Notes: generated from the sequence alone by a model not told the origin. 64,000 nucleotides of DNA from Chiua virens (GCA_019787685.1 JAHNUO010000009.1:1798001-1862000), one strand, 5' to 3'. Shown: positions 47,279 to 61,277, numbered from the stretch's first letter. A program made the numbers and translations.

Positions 47279-49080
47279 TGTCTGTCTATATATTACATAA
47301 GCATGAATAACCCTCTGTATGTATGTCCTTCCTAGAGAAACATATAAGATTCTACAACTATAGATATCATGAAGGCAGGATGATAGGGTAGGAGATTGTG
47401 ACTGTGCCCCTACACTACATAATCTCTATACTTTTTCTTTCCTCAATTCTTCTTATCTTTACTTATCACTATTTATCTTCCTCTCTTCTTCCTTTATTTA
47501 CATTATATCCTTTCTTTACTTCACATTATTCATCCATTTCTCCACTACCCACTCCAGCAATATCTTAATAAAACACCTTTGCAACCTTAGAGGAAAGCAA
47601 ACACTATTCATGATGTCATTACCTTTTTCTCCACAGACACTGCTGACTATCTGGAAGAGAAAGAAAACACTCCCAAGCAAGACACTGAGTCATTTGCTTG
47701 GCCTATGAAGTCTCTGAAGATCAAAGTTCCAGGCTCTAAACCCAGCAAGAAACAACCTTGCATCAAGACTGTTAACTTGGCCAAGAGTCACTATAAAGGT
47801 CCTAGTAATATTCTACCAACATCTTCATTACCATGGTGGTTAAACATGATCAATATTTATTGGTGAGTGAAACCAGCCAGCCTTCTGAGCCTCCCAGTGC
47901 ATCTCAACCTGGAGATCTCAATGCAACCACTCCAAACACAGCTCAATTTATTTTAATGGCTAATTATAACCCACATGTGTGCTAAACTTCAATTTGTATA
48001 TAGCTAAGAAATCAAAGATGCCAGTCAATAGCTTTGATAACCCTGACCCTTCTAAGAACCCCAAGAGCACTAGACAGGACACAGACATGGTACAGCAAAA
48101 GGGCTCCACCATCCACATACACTTGAAGTTGTTGAACAATCTTCTGTGCTTACAATATGAGCAAGAGAAGACACAAACATCCCCAGGCAATCTACATACC
48201 TGGAAGTCATATGTCTTAAGGCTTCAAGTCCCTACACTCAAAGCCAGCAAATGAATGCACATTCTTGGTGCAATCTCTGTTCCCTATCTGTGACAGCTTT
48301 TAGCCATTAGAGATAAGTTGCACCAAGTTCTTGGATTACCTTCAGTTATTGGATGCATATCCAGCAGATCCACCCTTGCTCTGCATTCTCTCTCTGGTAC
48401 TTTGTGACATGTTTGGGTTCATGGTGACATACCAAATATTCGATCTAAAGATAATCATCAAATACTGCACTGGCAAAGTCAGTGGAGTTGTTTATCTTTA
48501 GATCAGAGGTCCTGATGATCTGGTCAAAGATGTTGTCCATGTACCACAAGACCATCTTCAGGTTTTCATGAAGGACCTCTGGTACCTCCAGGTCGTCGAT
48601 ATGATGGAGAACTGAATGTATGGCACTTCTCCTGCCACAGGAAGCATTCTAAAGGTCCGAGATATCTCTTTGGGAGAAGGCATGCATGCTTATGCTCACT
48701 GCAGAGGAAAACTGCCAACGAGCATGAATACAAAGCAAGAAGGTCAAGAATACAATTGTACTGGGAGTAGAGAGAGAGTGGCTCCACACAACCCTATTAT
48801 CATAGATGCCTTCATGCATCCCTTTCAATAAGGCCATGTCTAGCCACTCTCTCTCTACTCCAGTACAATTGCATTCTTGACCTTCTTGCTCTGCATCCCT
48901 TTTTCATTCATGGACTTTTTGAACATTCTAGTATACTTCATATCAATGTCCTTGGGATTAATCAACTGGATGACCATTTTTGGTCCCTGTCCCAGGTCAT
49001 TGTGGTCAAGAAGTGTCATCAATGCATAGCCCAGCATGGCCTTTTAAGAGCACATTGAATGTCCTCCATCACCAGTTGGA
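47279..49080. other. Decayed repeat sequence with protein-like fragments
   Basis: Plus-strand pieces near 47640-47850 (YLEEKENTPKQDTESFAWPMKSLKIKVPGSKPSKKQ) and 48390-48500 (MFGFMVTYQIFDLKIIIKYCTGKVSGVVYL) read like old protein sequence but are broken by stops, and I do not recognise the families. A CAGTGCCCCTA-like word at 47403 resembles one at 51870 and may mark LTR ends. Confidence 0.4.
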
Positions 49081-49459
49081 TGTTGTTGCATTTTATATTC
49101 TTTGCATCATGATGTCAGTCCATGTTCAAGGTATGTTTGTACTATGATGACACTTACCAGGACCTTGACTTTGGGCTTCTTTGCTTCCTCACTATTGCTC
49201 TTCTCAGTCTGTTTTATACCCTTGCATGCAATGTGTGTCTGTGAAACTGTACCTTTGATTTCTTTGCCACTGTTACCTTCAAGGTGGGCTGCTTGGCCTG
49301 TCACATGTTCAATAGTGTTATGTGTGACAGACTTGTGAGAATGCTCACCTTATTGTCCTCTTCAAGATCACTGTCTGCAATGATTTCTATCCTGGTAGGA
49401 CTTTTGCTTTTCCCTTTCCTTTCCTGTTGCTTTTCTCTGTCTGTTTGTCTTTACCCTAT

Positions 49460-50400
49460 AAAGGATGCACAAGTATTTCATATACTTGTGCACAATGTAT
49501 GCTCACAAACCATACCTTTGATACCTTTGCTGCTGTCTCCTTGGACCGCTTAGCCTATGCCATGTATGACACTGTCATATTCAGATGGACTTGAAAATAA
49601 TGCTTGCCTCATTGGTCTTTTCCAGATCACTGTCAGCAATGATGTCCACTAGTAAGAACTGCTTTTTCCTTCCTTCTTCCCTTTCCCTTTCCCTTTCCCT
49701 TGCTAGAAGCACCAGCAGTAGTAGTCTATGAGCTTGCATAAGTATTTCAAGTACTTGTGCACAAAGTGCTACTACCTTTGACTTTGGGATGACTTGAATC
49801 TCATTCTGGAAAAGATGTCAGATGTAGTATAGAATACAACTATTCTTCTTACTTGATAATCCTCTATTCTTGCATCTTTATCAACAACCATGTGTTCTTT
49901 ATGCTAGGGCATGATTTATTGTGAAAACAAATATCCTGTGCAAGATGTGACTTAGACCATCCTTGGCATTGGAGGCCTAGAGTGATGCATGCATAAGTAT
50001 CCCAAATGCTTGTGCACCAATGTCAGGCAATAATGGTACATACAAGCTCTTCTTCAGTTGCCATGTCTGAGTCTTCATCAGCCTGAGGTTAGGACTCCAG
50101 TTGAGATTCCTAAGTATACAGGGGTATGCATATGTAAGTTTCAGAATGCTTGTGCTGAGCATTGAATAATGTGCCTACAGGCATATTAGTGGCTTCACAC
50201 TGTATTTGCTAGTATGTATGTATAAGTATTTGGAACACTTGTGCTCCAAGCATGGACCATGCTCACAGTTTCAAGTTGCATGTCCTGTAATGTACATTAT
50301 GCATATGTATTAAGATACTTGTGCTGAACTTGTAGTGTGCTTACAGGCATGTCAGTGGCTTCACACTGCATTTGCTAGTGTGTACATAAGTATTTAGAAT
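49460..50400. repeat. Degenerate interspersed motif GTATTTCAAGTACTTGTGC
   Basis: The word (TA)AGTATTT-CA-A-TACTTGTGC recurs at about 49470, 49741, 49998, 50139, 50226, 50305 and 50388, at spacings of 80-270 bp, each time with a few changes. It is partly palindromic (AGTA...TACT). It may be an old tandem array spread out by insertions, or a repeated protein segment, since the minus strand reads (G)AQVFQILIHTS at several copies. Confidence 0.55.
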
Positions 50401-50782
50401 ATGGTCCAAAAGATCATTCAAGAGTGGTCCAAAACCATGCCCAAAGATTATCTACATTAAATGCTGGCCAAGAGAAAGGATAAGATGGACTCCAAGGTCA
50501 TGGACATGGACACTATAGACATAGACATGAACAACAGCCATGAGAACATGAGTCAGGAAAAAGCCTGAGGTGGTGCTAGTTAGCTGATGTGCTGGTAGAT
50601 GCTATTTGTTCAAATGGTGAAAATGATCATTGTGGTTATCATTCATATATGTGCACTGAAAACATATGACATTGGTGTAAGCACAGTAGGATGAACCATG
50701 ATGGACCATACAATACATGCATGCACTATATCTGACATATTCAATCACCTTCATGAGATACCAATATGGCATGCTCAGGCTA

Positions 50783-51160
50783 GTATGATGCATAAGGGTT
50801 TCAAAGGGCTGATCTGACATGCAGGTAGAATGCATGAGAGTTCAAAAGAACCAATCTGATATGCTGGTAGGATGCATGACATTGATAATGGCCATACATG
50901 ATAGAAGGAGATATAATACTACATACATATGGAAGAGCAGCACAAAAGGGGGACTTTGGGAAGGAAAATATATGTAATGCATGCATGTGTTAAATGACAT
51001 TGATAAGACAGACCCATTTCTGAGAGCTCAGAAGGAGAATTTAAAAGAGCTGATCTGACATGTGAGTAGAATGCATGAGAGTTCAAAAGGGGCCAATCTG
51101 ACATGCTAGTAGGATACATGATGTTAATGATGGCCATACATGATAAAGGATAGAATAGAG
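50783..51160. repeat. About 241-bp direct repeat
   Basis: GCTGATCTGACATG ... AGAATGCATGAGAGTTCAAAAG ... CCAATCTGA-ATGCT-GTAGGA-ACATGA ... ATGGCCATACATGATA occurs at 50808-50912 and again at 51049-51150. Within each copy the sub-motif (GA)TCTGACATG-(T/A)GTAG-ATGCATG is itself duplicated about 60 bp apart. Confidence 0.7.
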
Positions 51161-51249
51161 TGGGAGTTTCGAGTGAGGTAAAGGAATGGATGGATGCTAA
51201 GCAGTATGTGACAATTCTAGAGTAAGAGTTGCTAGAAAACATTGAAGAA

Positions 51250-52255
51250 TCTAAAATTTCCAGAAGGTAACATTATTTTCAATAAGATAATGATCCCAAG
51301 CAAACCTCTAAAAGAGCTCAGACCTAGGTTGAAGACCAAGAGATTGGATCTTTGGATTGGCAAGCATAGTCTCTAGACCTCAGTTCCTTTGAACATACCT
51401 GAAATTATCTCAAGAGATATCTTTTAGATTATAAAGTACCTGAAACAACCTAGAACAAGTGATGGACCTTGTAGTGGTCAAGTGGTTGTGAGAGGGATGA
51501 TGTCCAACAAGAGAAGCAAAAACTCCAAGTCAACTTTGCTAGAGTTTCTTGGTCTCAATTCATGGGGTTTATATACTACATGGATGTCAGAGTTCTTAAT
51601 GCTATTGGATGATAAGGTATGAGTCATAGATAAGGAACATGAGAAGCATAGATATGCACTGCTTTATGAGTCTGTGATATTGGTAATTAAAGATAGAAGT
51701 ATAGTGTGTGATAACATGTGTTGTTTGTGAGTCATGTTGTGTCATAATGTGGTAGCCAATCAGATGTGATCCTTTGTATAGCCTTGACATGAGGCAAAGT
51801 ATGCCATAATGTTTTAGAATGGATTGAAGGTGTAATCTGTTAAGGGATGAAATATTAAAATTGTAACAGTGCCCCTAAAGGAGTTCATCAATTATAGAAG
51901 AGGTTAGTAGAGGAGCAGAGGAAGATTTGTGCAGAATAGTACAGAAATGAATTAAAAGCATGCATAGAAGGCTTGAAGCAGTTATTAAAGCCAAATGAGG
52001 TCATACTAAGTACTAAATACTTATATTTATATAAAGTCAAAAGACTGTCCCAATGAGTGATCATTTTGAAATGATTGCCATTTCATCAAATCTTATACAA
52101 ATTCTTTGACCCTTAGTCCAATAGAAAGCCAGGAGTAAGTACTATGTTTCATATACCCACATGCTTAGGTAAGGTTTGGTGGTTACTGTGTTTTGTTGCA
52201 TTTAGTGGGAAAAAAAAAACATGCAAACATTGGGACAGTTGTTTGAGCTACTGTA
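51250..52255 (+). pseudogene. Decayed Tc1 transposase, split by an insertion
   Basis: The frame at 51262-51450 still reads DNDP-K-T(S)KRAQT, VEDQEIGSLDW, SLDLSSFEHT-NYLKR, i.e. the second D and E regions of a Tc1 transposase. Stops stand where CAA, CGA or TGG would be expected (TAA, TGA, TAG: the products of C-to-T change). The tail (MHRRLEAVIKAK-GHTKY, 51958-52017) comes 500 bp later, and a TIR-like end (TTTGAGCTACTGTA) ends at 52255. About 51475-51890 does not fit the transposase and may be a solo LTR-like insertion (it ends AACAGTGCCCCTA). Confidence 0.8.
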
Positions 52256-53384
52256 CCTTGCCTTCTGCTCCCTCAACAAAGATCAATTTTTCTAGCCTCA
52301 GGAACACTAGCTAAAAATAAGGACATGCCTGTTTCTACCCATATTCAACCCTCTGAACATGATGGTGATCTTTCCTAAGCCCAATAAAATCAGCCAAGTG
52401 AACAACATCACTATCTTCTCCTTCCTCTATTAACAATTATAGTATGCCACACCAAAGAACTGTTCCACAACCATGATAGGATTTTTTTCTAGGGGGCTTT
52501 CAAACCCTCTGAATCCATTGGTCACACCCACAAGTCCCAGAAAAAAATCCTTCATGTCAATCTTGTATTCATGATGCCTCAAACACCCTTGTTTCATTTT
52601 TATCTCCACAACCCAACCACCATTTTTCTTGATAAGAGGCTCAAAATGATCACATAAATGGGATATTATTTATCATATACTTTTCTAAGCATTCTGACAT
52701 GTTCATTTTGAATCTTAATTCCAGGATGATCCTATAAATAAATCAGAAAGGTCCATTAGGGATACAACTAATATTCCCTACATATGTATAATACCCATAA
52801 ACCATGGTACAATATGTAGAATTGCATCAAAAATTTATTTGAGAGATATAGCTTACCCTCCTCCCCTCTTACCTTTCTAAAAAAATATTTCAACTGCTAT
52901 TTTCTTAGAAATTTTATTTGGAGTATCCTAACATATATATAAACTATCTCCAACCATTACTTCACCCAGATTTTGGTTTTCAAATTGTAATTACAGGCTC
53001 TGTATGATGAGCATCTTGACACTGTAGGAACTTTCTTTCCAACCCTAGAATGGGGTTTATAGGTCCTAGATTGGCCAGAGTCTAATAACATCTGCCATTA
53101 CCACTTAAGTGATCAAGATCCAACCATCCAACTTCAGCTCAAGTCAGTGACTCTGATGACCTCAACCTTGAACTTAAACATCTGCAAGCATTTTGGGATG
53201 TAGTTTGGGGTAGAGAGTCCTTCAAAGAAATGCAAAAAGGCTTGGATGGCAATATTCAGTATCTGAACTTCAGGGAACACTTCCTGGCTGTGAGCCTGTG
53301 ACCATGATTTGCCCTACCCTACCACAGCATCACAAGCTTTGCATTCTCCAGGAATATATTGAGGCATCTTCCATGTTTGAAAGC
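52256..53384. other. Repeat island, no recognisable feature
   Basis: AT-rich, almost free of CpG, with only very short frames on both strands. Confidence 0.4.
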
Positions 53385-53830
53385 AAGGTAGGAGTTGAGA
53401 ACTCCTTATAGCTATAGCCTACATTTTTCCCACTCTCCAACATGTCCTATCACCTCTCATCCCATCTGCTGTCAACTTCATACCAGTCTGGTTTTATTTC
53501 CAGTGTTTACAGATCATCCAAACCCAATCCAAGTCCAATCTGAGTAAACATGATCCAATCTGGTTCCATTGCATGTGTTCCACTTTATCTACTTTAGCTT
53601 ATTCTATCCAATTTAGCCTTATTGAGGTTGTTCCTCCCATAATACCCCTCTTTTCTTTCATTACCTACAAGGTTTTGACTTTTCTTTTCTTACATACTCA
53701 TCCTACATCAATCCTACATGTTTACCTAGGGTCGGATTGCCTTTAACAGTCTTGGGTTATGCCCAGGACTATAAAACTATATTTTCTGACATTAAATAGG
53801 ATCAATCTCCATTCAGGAGATCACCTGTCT
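53385..53830. repeat. Dispersed LTR-like repeat, copy 2
   Basis: Partner of the repeat at 43860-44740; shares the GTAGGAGTT-GAAACTCC start and the GGACTATAAAA end. The CT-rich middle part has diverged. Confidence 0.45.
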
Positions 53831-54099
53831 ACTCTCCTGTGTGTGAGTGGGCTGGATATCATTCCACATCCTCTGTTTTACTTCATCTCATCACTCTCTC
53901 ACATCTCATTGACTCAATCTATCCTTTTATCACCTTGACTCCATCCAGATACCTTTACATCAATCACCTTTCATTCCAGATTGCTCAGCAAGCTCTAGGA
54001 CACATCAACAAACCCTTATCCATCAATCCCTTCTAGTATAACCTCCCTTGGGATGAACCTATTACCCCACTTTCTCACTCTCACCCACTATTTGTTTTT

Positions 54100-55180
54100 C
54101 TATAGCAATATGGACAACTTGAAGGTTTATGAATGAGGCACCTGTATAATTGGGCAGCCAGGAATAGGTAAAGATATACCTTTCTAAATGAGGGATTCAT
54201 ACTCATCTCATAGGGAAATCCTGCTTCATCCCATATCCAATCATTGAACAACTGCAAAAGAAACAGCCCATTGCTGTTGATGTCTCACATTGGGAGAAGT
54301 CAGTTGACAGATACTTGTTGTTCAGTGAGGATGGTGTCTCTATTCACCACAGCTTGTATAGAGAACCTTTGATACTATGAAATCCAGACATATGGGCATT
54401 TTCAGATTCCAATGCAAATGTCTCTATCCCCATAGGCATCTTTAGGCATGTGCCCTACATCTGCACATTTCAAGTTACTTCTCCTCAGGAAGCCCACTAT
54501 AAGGAGTGGACCAAGCAAGCTCACATCTCTTGTTATTATATGGACCTTCCATCTGAGAAGGATATAGAAAAAACTTCATGTATGTTCATTTCCTTGTCAT
54601 TGCACAGCCCATCCAAGTAACATGTACCTTAGCCTCATTGGAGACAGGGACATCAAACACATGAACACCCTTGCAGAGAAATGGGGCTCTGTCCTGTGCA
54701 CTTTGGAGGATACCAAGGATATTTCGACCACCTTGAACAAAGCTGAACCAAGCACAACCAAAGGATCATCCACAATCTCTTTTATCCACCCCCTGCTCTT
54801 GTATTAATCACTATGAGTGGGAAATGTTCATTCCAACCACCTGGCTTCAAGACCAGGTGATTGATGCACTCACTATATGTGTGGGGAGAAGAGTGACCAA
54901 TTCAAGTTGTACAGTGCGCTCCTTAGTTCCATAGACAGTCACAAAGCCATTAGTGGAATTTTCGAAAGGATAGTACATTAATATATTCCCAGTGTCAATC
55001 CATTGCCTGTTCACTGGTACACTGATGGGAATTTGGAACCTGCCACTATGGCAATCTCCAGTCATTGCCAGCCAAACAGGATCCCCAATTGGCTCCCTTG
55101 CCTTGCTATTGACATCCAGATTAGTCCAGCTCTCCTACCATTGATTGTGCCATTCTCACTCAAGACTGTGTCTATGCCAT
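54100..55180 (+). pseudogene. Old protein-coding remnant, family uncertain
   Basis: Plus-strand pieces read through the decay: QPIAVDVSHWEKSVDRYLLFSEDGVSIHHSLYREPL, FRHVPYICTFQVTSPQEAHYKEWTKQAHISCYYMDLPSEKDI, then WGSVLCTLEDTKD and later SLYVWGEE. The order (a recognition-like block, a polar TSPQ..YKEW.KQ block, a small helical repeat) faintly resembles the RHS/crinkler-like proteins that are common in basidiomycete repeats, but I am not sure. It is broken by stops and frame changes and is CpG-poor. Confidence 0.35.
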
Positions 55181-55189
55181 CCAGGTGAC

Positions 55190-55453
55190 GATTGTAGCGA
55201 TGATTTTAAGAAGTCGGGTATTACGAAAACTCGGGCAAGTCTGAAGGACAGACAACCACTGCTGCAAGACTTCCTAATGATTGGACACACGGCACAACAA
55301 ACAGAGCATGTCACAAAGCACCTGATTGATGAGATGAAGAAGGCCGAGGCGAGCGACCTTCGTGTTGGGGCAGTCACTTTGGAGTCCAATGTGGTCAAAC
55401 GCCTCCAAAGAAGAAGCCTTGGATACGTCCTAAGTATGATGTTCCGACTGTAA
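55190..55453 (+). CDS. Fragment of an unknown gene at the island edge
   Basis: An open frame reads DDCSDDFKKSGITKTRASLKDRQPLLQDFL and continues to DEMKKAEASDLRVGAVTLESNVVKRLQRRSLGYVLSMMFRL-stop. Its base composition and CpG level are those of host genes, in contrast to the sequence just before it. It has no start and its 5' part would lie in the repeat island, so it may be a gene truncated by repeat insertion. Family unknown. Confidence 0.35.
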   Translation, partial: DCSDDFKKSGITKTRASLKDRQPLLQDFLMIGHTAQQTEHVTKHLIDEMKKAEASDLRVGAVTLESNVVKRLQRRSLGYVLSMMFRL

Positions 55454-55691
55454 GCTAGTTGGACTTGTAGAAATACTTATTGTACCGTATCAGAGAACGT
55501 TGAGGCATTCAGCGACAATGTAACTAGTACTGCTTCTATCTTTCCATTTCCCCAGTCGCATTGCTCGTGGCTAATGTATCCTGGACGGAGTTGGACCTGT
55601 GACACGGCAATATTACGGATGATTTCGTTTGTCTCGAGAATTCTCACTCCACCCCCTGGAATGCCACCAGGGTTGGCTTGCTACACCCACC

Positions 55692-58079
<2,388 letters not shown>

Positions 58080-58374
58080 TGTATTTGGCAGGCACGCGCT
58101 GGCGATATTTATACAGGGGTTGACACCTTGTTAACCAGACGATCTCCTAGTGAGACACGTATATTATACCCATCCTAATCCCTGCCTTGTGCCTTAAAAC
58201 CTTGCAGTTGGAAGTATAACAGACAGATGTCCTGTATTCACTGGTGTTGAAATATTGATACCTCTTGCCTGTAATCCACGAACTCTTGGGGGTTTTATGT
58301 CAACCCCCTTCAAGTCTCCCTTCTGATGTGGAACGAACTTGTATAAATGCAAGGATATTATGGCAGAAAAAAGT
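58080..58374. other. Intergenic, 3' flank of the mannosidase
   Basis: Nothing beyond 3' flanking sequence is seen between the mannosidase stop and the tRNA gene. Confidence 0.4.
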
Positions 58375-58463
58375 TCGGATACCGGGAGTCGAACCCGGGG
58401 CTGCTGTGATCAGGCCATTGTATCCCTGAAAGACAGCCATGTTAGCCGTTACACCATATCCGA
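58375..58463 (-). tRNA. tRNA-Glu (anticodon UUC) with an 18-nt intron
   Basis: On the minus strand the acceptor arm TCGGATA (58463-58457) pairs fully with TATCCGA (58381-58375). The D arm is GTGTAACGGCTAACAT. The anticodon stem GCTGT/ACAGC encloses CTTTCA, an 18-nt insert (GGGATACAATGGCCTGAT) and C. This gives a seven-base loop CTTTCAC with anticodon TTC after removal. The T arm is CCGGG-TTCGACT-CCCGG. The intron sits directly 3' of base 37, the usual place for nuclear tRNA introns. Mature length is 71 without CCA. Confidence 0.92.
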
Positions 58464-58809
58464 CTTAGTGTAGAACTTACTCGTTGAGTCTTGTTATGCA
58501 AAATCTACATAACACCCTTGAAGCCAAAGGTTTTTCGGAAGATGATACTCACGCCATCTCTCGTCCACGCAATCCACATTTCGATAACATTTCTCGTTCG
58601 AAAGATCATACAACACCCCAACATACGTACATATTTACATGTACATCTCAAACACGGAAAGGGAAAAGATGAAAGCTGGGACCTACATGAAACATTACAT
58701 ACATTTCGCGTGAGGAAAAAAGAACTCGGGTGACATCCCACCAACGGGAAAAGAAAAAAAAGAATTGTCCTTGTCGAACCGAACAAAAGCTGTGACACTG
58801 ATTTCGTCT
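58464..58809. other. 3' flank of the FHA gene and tRNA 5' flank
   Basis: No coding exon is supported. The short frames at 58484-58733 are overlapping shadows. Confidence 0.4.
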
Positions 58810-61277
58810 TTAGGAAAATGCCAATGCGGACCACGTAGCGGCAGCACCGATCGCCATCGCTGCCGCCGTCTGTGCAACCGTGTACAAGGCCGTCCGAGCG
58901 CGTTTCTTGGGTCGAGGGGAATCAAGGATAGGAATTTCAAGAGAAGACGTTTCGCCAACTGGTGAGGGCATGGGAACAGGAAGTTGAGGAACGGGAACAT
59001 GCGGAACCGACACCTCGGACATAGAAGTTTCGTCCACGAGGGGTGGGCTACAGGTAGCAGGTTCCATGACAATATCCGAAGGCGCAATGGCCTCGGAGGT
59101 CTCTTCCTCGTCCTCGTCCACCCGTTTCCGCTTCATAGACATCGAGGACTGACACAAGGTCAAATGATGTCCAACCTAGAAGACAATGAGAAATCTCACC
59201 TTGGCTTCGATAGTTACCTCCTTCAATGCATCCAATGCCTCGGCGCGGGCACTCTGAATCGCTTCCATTTTGGCTTCTATTCGTTTCTCAGCGTTTTCTC
59301 GCAACGATTTCATCTCTACAAAGTACACATGTCAGCCGTCGACGTGAATGCACAAACTTGAACGTAACACACCAGACACGAGATTGTTCAAGGCATCTTC
59401 CATAGGCGTCCCGACTGTCTTAGGCTCTGATACATCCAACCTCTCTCGGAGGCTTGCTACCTGTTTCTGGAGCACAGTCATTTGACCCTGGAGCATAGAC
59501 AAGGTCGCGATGTTGCGTTCAGCCCCCGTGATGCGGCAGAGCAAGCGCTTTGATTCGGGTTCCAGAATCTCAAAGTGACTCTGAAGATCGAATACTTCAT
59601 CTTCTGTTAAGGTTTGGCGTGATTTAAGGTCATCGGCAGTCTCCTGCAAAGTAGTGATGCGGTCCTAGAATACACGATCAGAAACAATTTGAGATTACGG
59701 CAGTAAACCTGCCTCGACGCTCTTGAAGGACCCTTTGACCTCGGAGTTGACACATTCTGACACAAGTTTGTGTAAAGGCTGGAAAGGAGGTACTACGCGA
59801 TGTGGCAGAAGTGGTGGCGGTGGTGGCGGTAGTGGATGCGGGGGATGCTGGGCCGACGGTAGGCCAAAGTCGGATGCGATGGAGGTGCTAAACGGCCCGC
59901 TAATGGGGAAGAAGGGTGGTGGCGGTGGAAGACGGTGCATCAGCTCGATGAGTGCATCATTGGAGAAAGGGGTGACTCTGGCTTGACAAGTTTGAGTTTG
60001 ATTGGATGGCAGCTCCGGTGCGCGGTCTAACTCCGACACCGGGGGTACCTCGGGCCGCCGGGTTTCCACTTCAAGCGAGGAGTGCCGGGGAGACTCGGGT
60101 CTGGAAGCAGGCCATGCGCCGATGACAGCAGGTTCCGCCGGCTGCTGTACTTCAGAGGGTGGGGATGGAGACGGTGTAGCCATCTCCATCGGAGAATGAG
60201 AGCGGGACTTGGAGGAAGGTTCGATGATGACGACAACGGGAGATGGTTGCCGGACAGGATCGGCAGAGGGGGTTGTTCCAGGAGCGTCCTCAAAATGCTC
60301 ATCCGGTACATCCGAGATGCAAGGCGAATGGGAGGCAGTATTTTGGTAAATGTCTCGGATGAAACTGCGGAACGCCGGAATCTTGACCGCTGCCCTCCCC
60401 TGGCCATCCCTAAGGACGGCAGGGACACACAAGTGTTGCTCTTCTACGTCTGAGTCTTGATCTGACTGCGAGGATGCCGCATCAGAAGATACAGAGATGG
60501 AGGAAGAAGAATGCGGGGAATCGGATCCAGACTCCACGCAGCACGCAGAGATGAGCCCGTAGCGACCCGAGCTGAGCTTGCGGGGCCGAAAGAGAACTGG
60601 ACTGAGAGAGCCAAGAAGATTAAGTGGTGGAGTGGACGCGAGGTCCGTAGCAGGTTCAGAAGGCGAGCAACAAGATAACAGCTCCACGCGGACCGTGACA
60701 GGAGAGACATGATATGAACCAGCGCCGACTACCTTGCCGAACGTAAGCACATCACCAGTCGGCAAGCGGCTGTTTCGACCTCGGCTTGGAGCATTCGAGG
60801 CGTGGTTCCGCCACGCCTCAGGAGGTGGGTTCCATGTCGTGAGTGAAGGTCAACGATATACACCTGTTGACATGATGGCGCATGAGACTTAGGCGCTCAC
60901 ATACACAGAAGATAAAATACGATACCTGACCGCTGTCAGAGAAGACGAGCTTGGCATGCTTCGCACTAACGACCTGGCATGTAAATATGGCATTATGATC
61001 ATCGTTTTCTCGTCGCATCGACCTATCATCGGATCCCGATTTCCGACCGATGTTCACATAGGCTGAGCGGGCGCGGTAGAAAGTGAGTTCATGAGCGGGT
61101 TTCTCGCCACATTTCTCAACATGCAGGGATATTCCTGCGGATGAGAGGTATGAGCAGATTCCTGGGGCGGATAGGGAAAGACGACATGCCCGCGACGGAA
61201 GGGTATGCTTCACAGGGGTCGTCCAGGGGCTCTGGTGCTGCGAGCTTTGTCCCGAGGTACTGGACGTCGTCGTCCAT
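58810..61277 (-). CDS. FHA-domain, coiled-coil, tail-anchored membrane protein
   Basis: Likely start ATG 61277 (MDDDVQYLGTKLAAPEPLDD). The FHA domain reads GISLHVEKCGEKPAHELTFYRARSAYVNIGRKS, NAIFTCQVVSAKHAKLVFSDSGQ, VYIVDLHSRHGTHLL and LPTGDVLTFGKVVG. The Arg (GRKS), Ser-x-x-His (SAKH) and N/H-G signature needed for phosphothreonine binding are present. A long Ser/Pro-rich disordered part follows (CVESGSDSPHSSSSISVSSDAASSQSD, a proline tract at about 59.8-59.9 kb). Later exons give a coiled coil (TLQETADDLKSRQTLTEDEVFDLQ ... LSMLQGQMTVLQKQVASLRERL) and EAKMEAIQSARAEALDALKEV. The C-terminus, after a basic KKRAR, is a hydrophobic anchor (TVAQTAAAMAIGAAATWSALAF, stop at 58810). Two frame mismatches exist: near the first exon junction and inside the FHA domain at 60755-60790, where no intron fits. 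FHA plus coiled coil plus tail anchor is the layout of SLMAP/Far9-10 STRIPAK subunits, but orthology is not shown. Confidence 0.82.

Larger units (their letters stand above)
40364..55180. repeat. CpG-depleted AT-rich repeat island
   Basis: For almost 15 kb CG dinucleotides nearly vanish (many 60-base lines have none), while CA and TG are abundant. The neighbouring gene-rich DNA is full of CG. Base composition drops to roughly 38-40% GC by eye. The island holds decayed Helitron, Tc1 and LTR-like pieces, several degenerate minisatellites and no intact host gene. The one exception is the Tc1 element at 45667-47276, which keeps a normal CpG level. CpG returns sharply near 55185. The pattern is what deamination of 5-methylcytosine in silenced repeats produces. 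Confidence 0.85.

Noticed and set aside
40364..55180. CRISPR array or other prokaryote-type system in the repeat island
   Set aside because: Repeats are irregular in length and spacing, there are no regular spacers, and the genome is eukaryotic.
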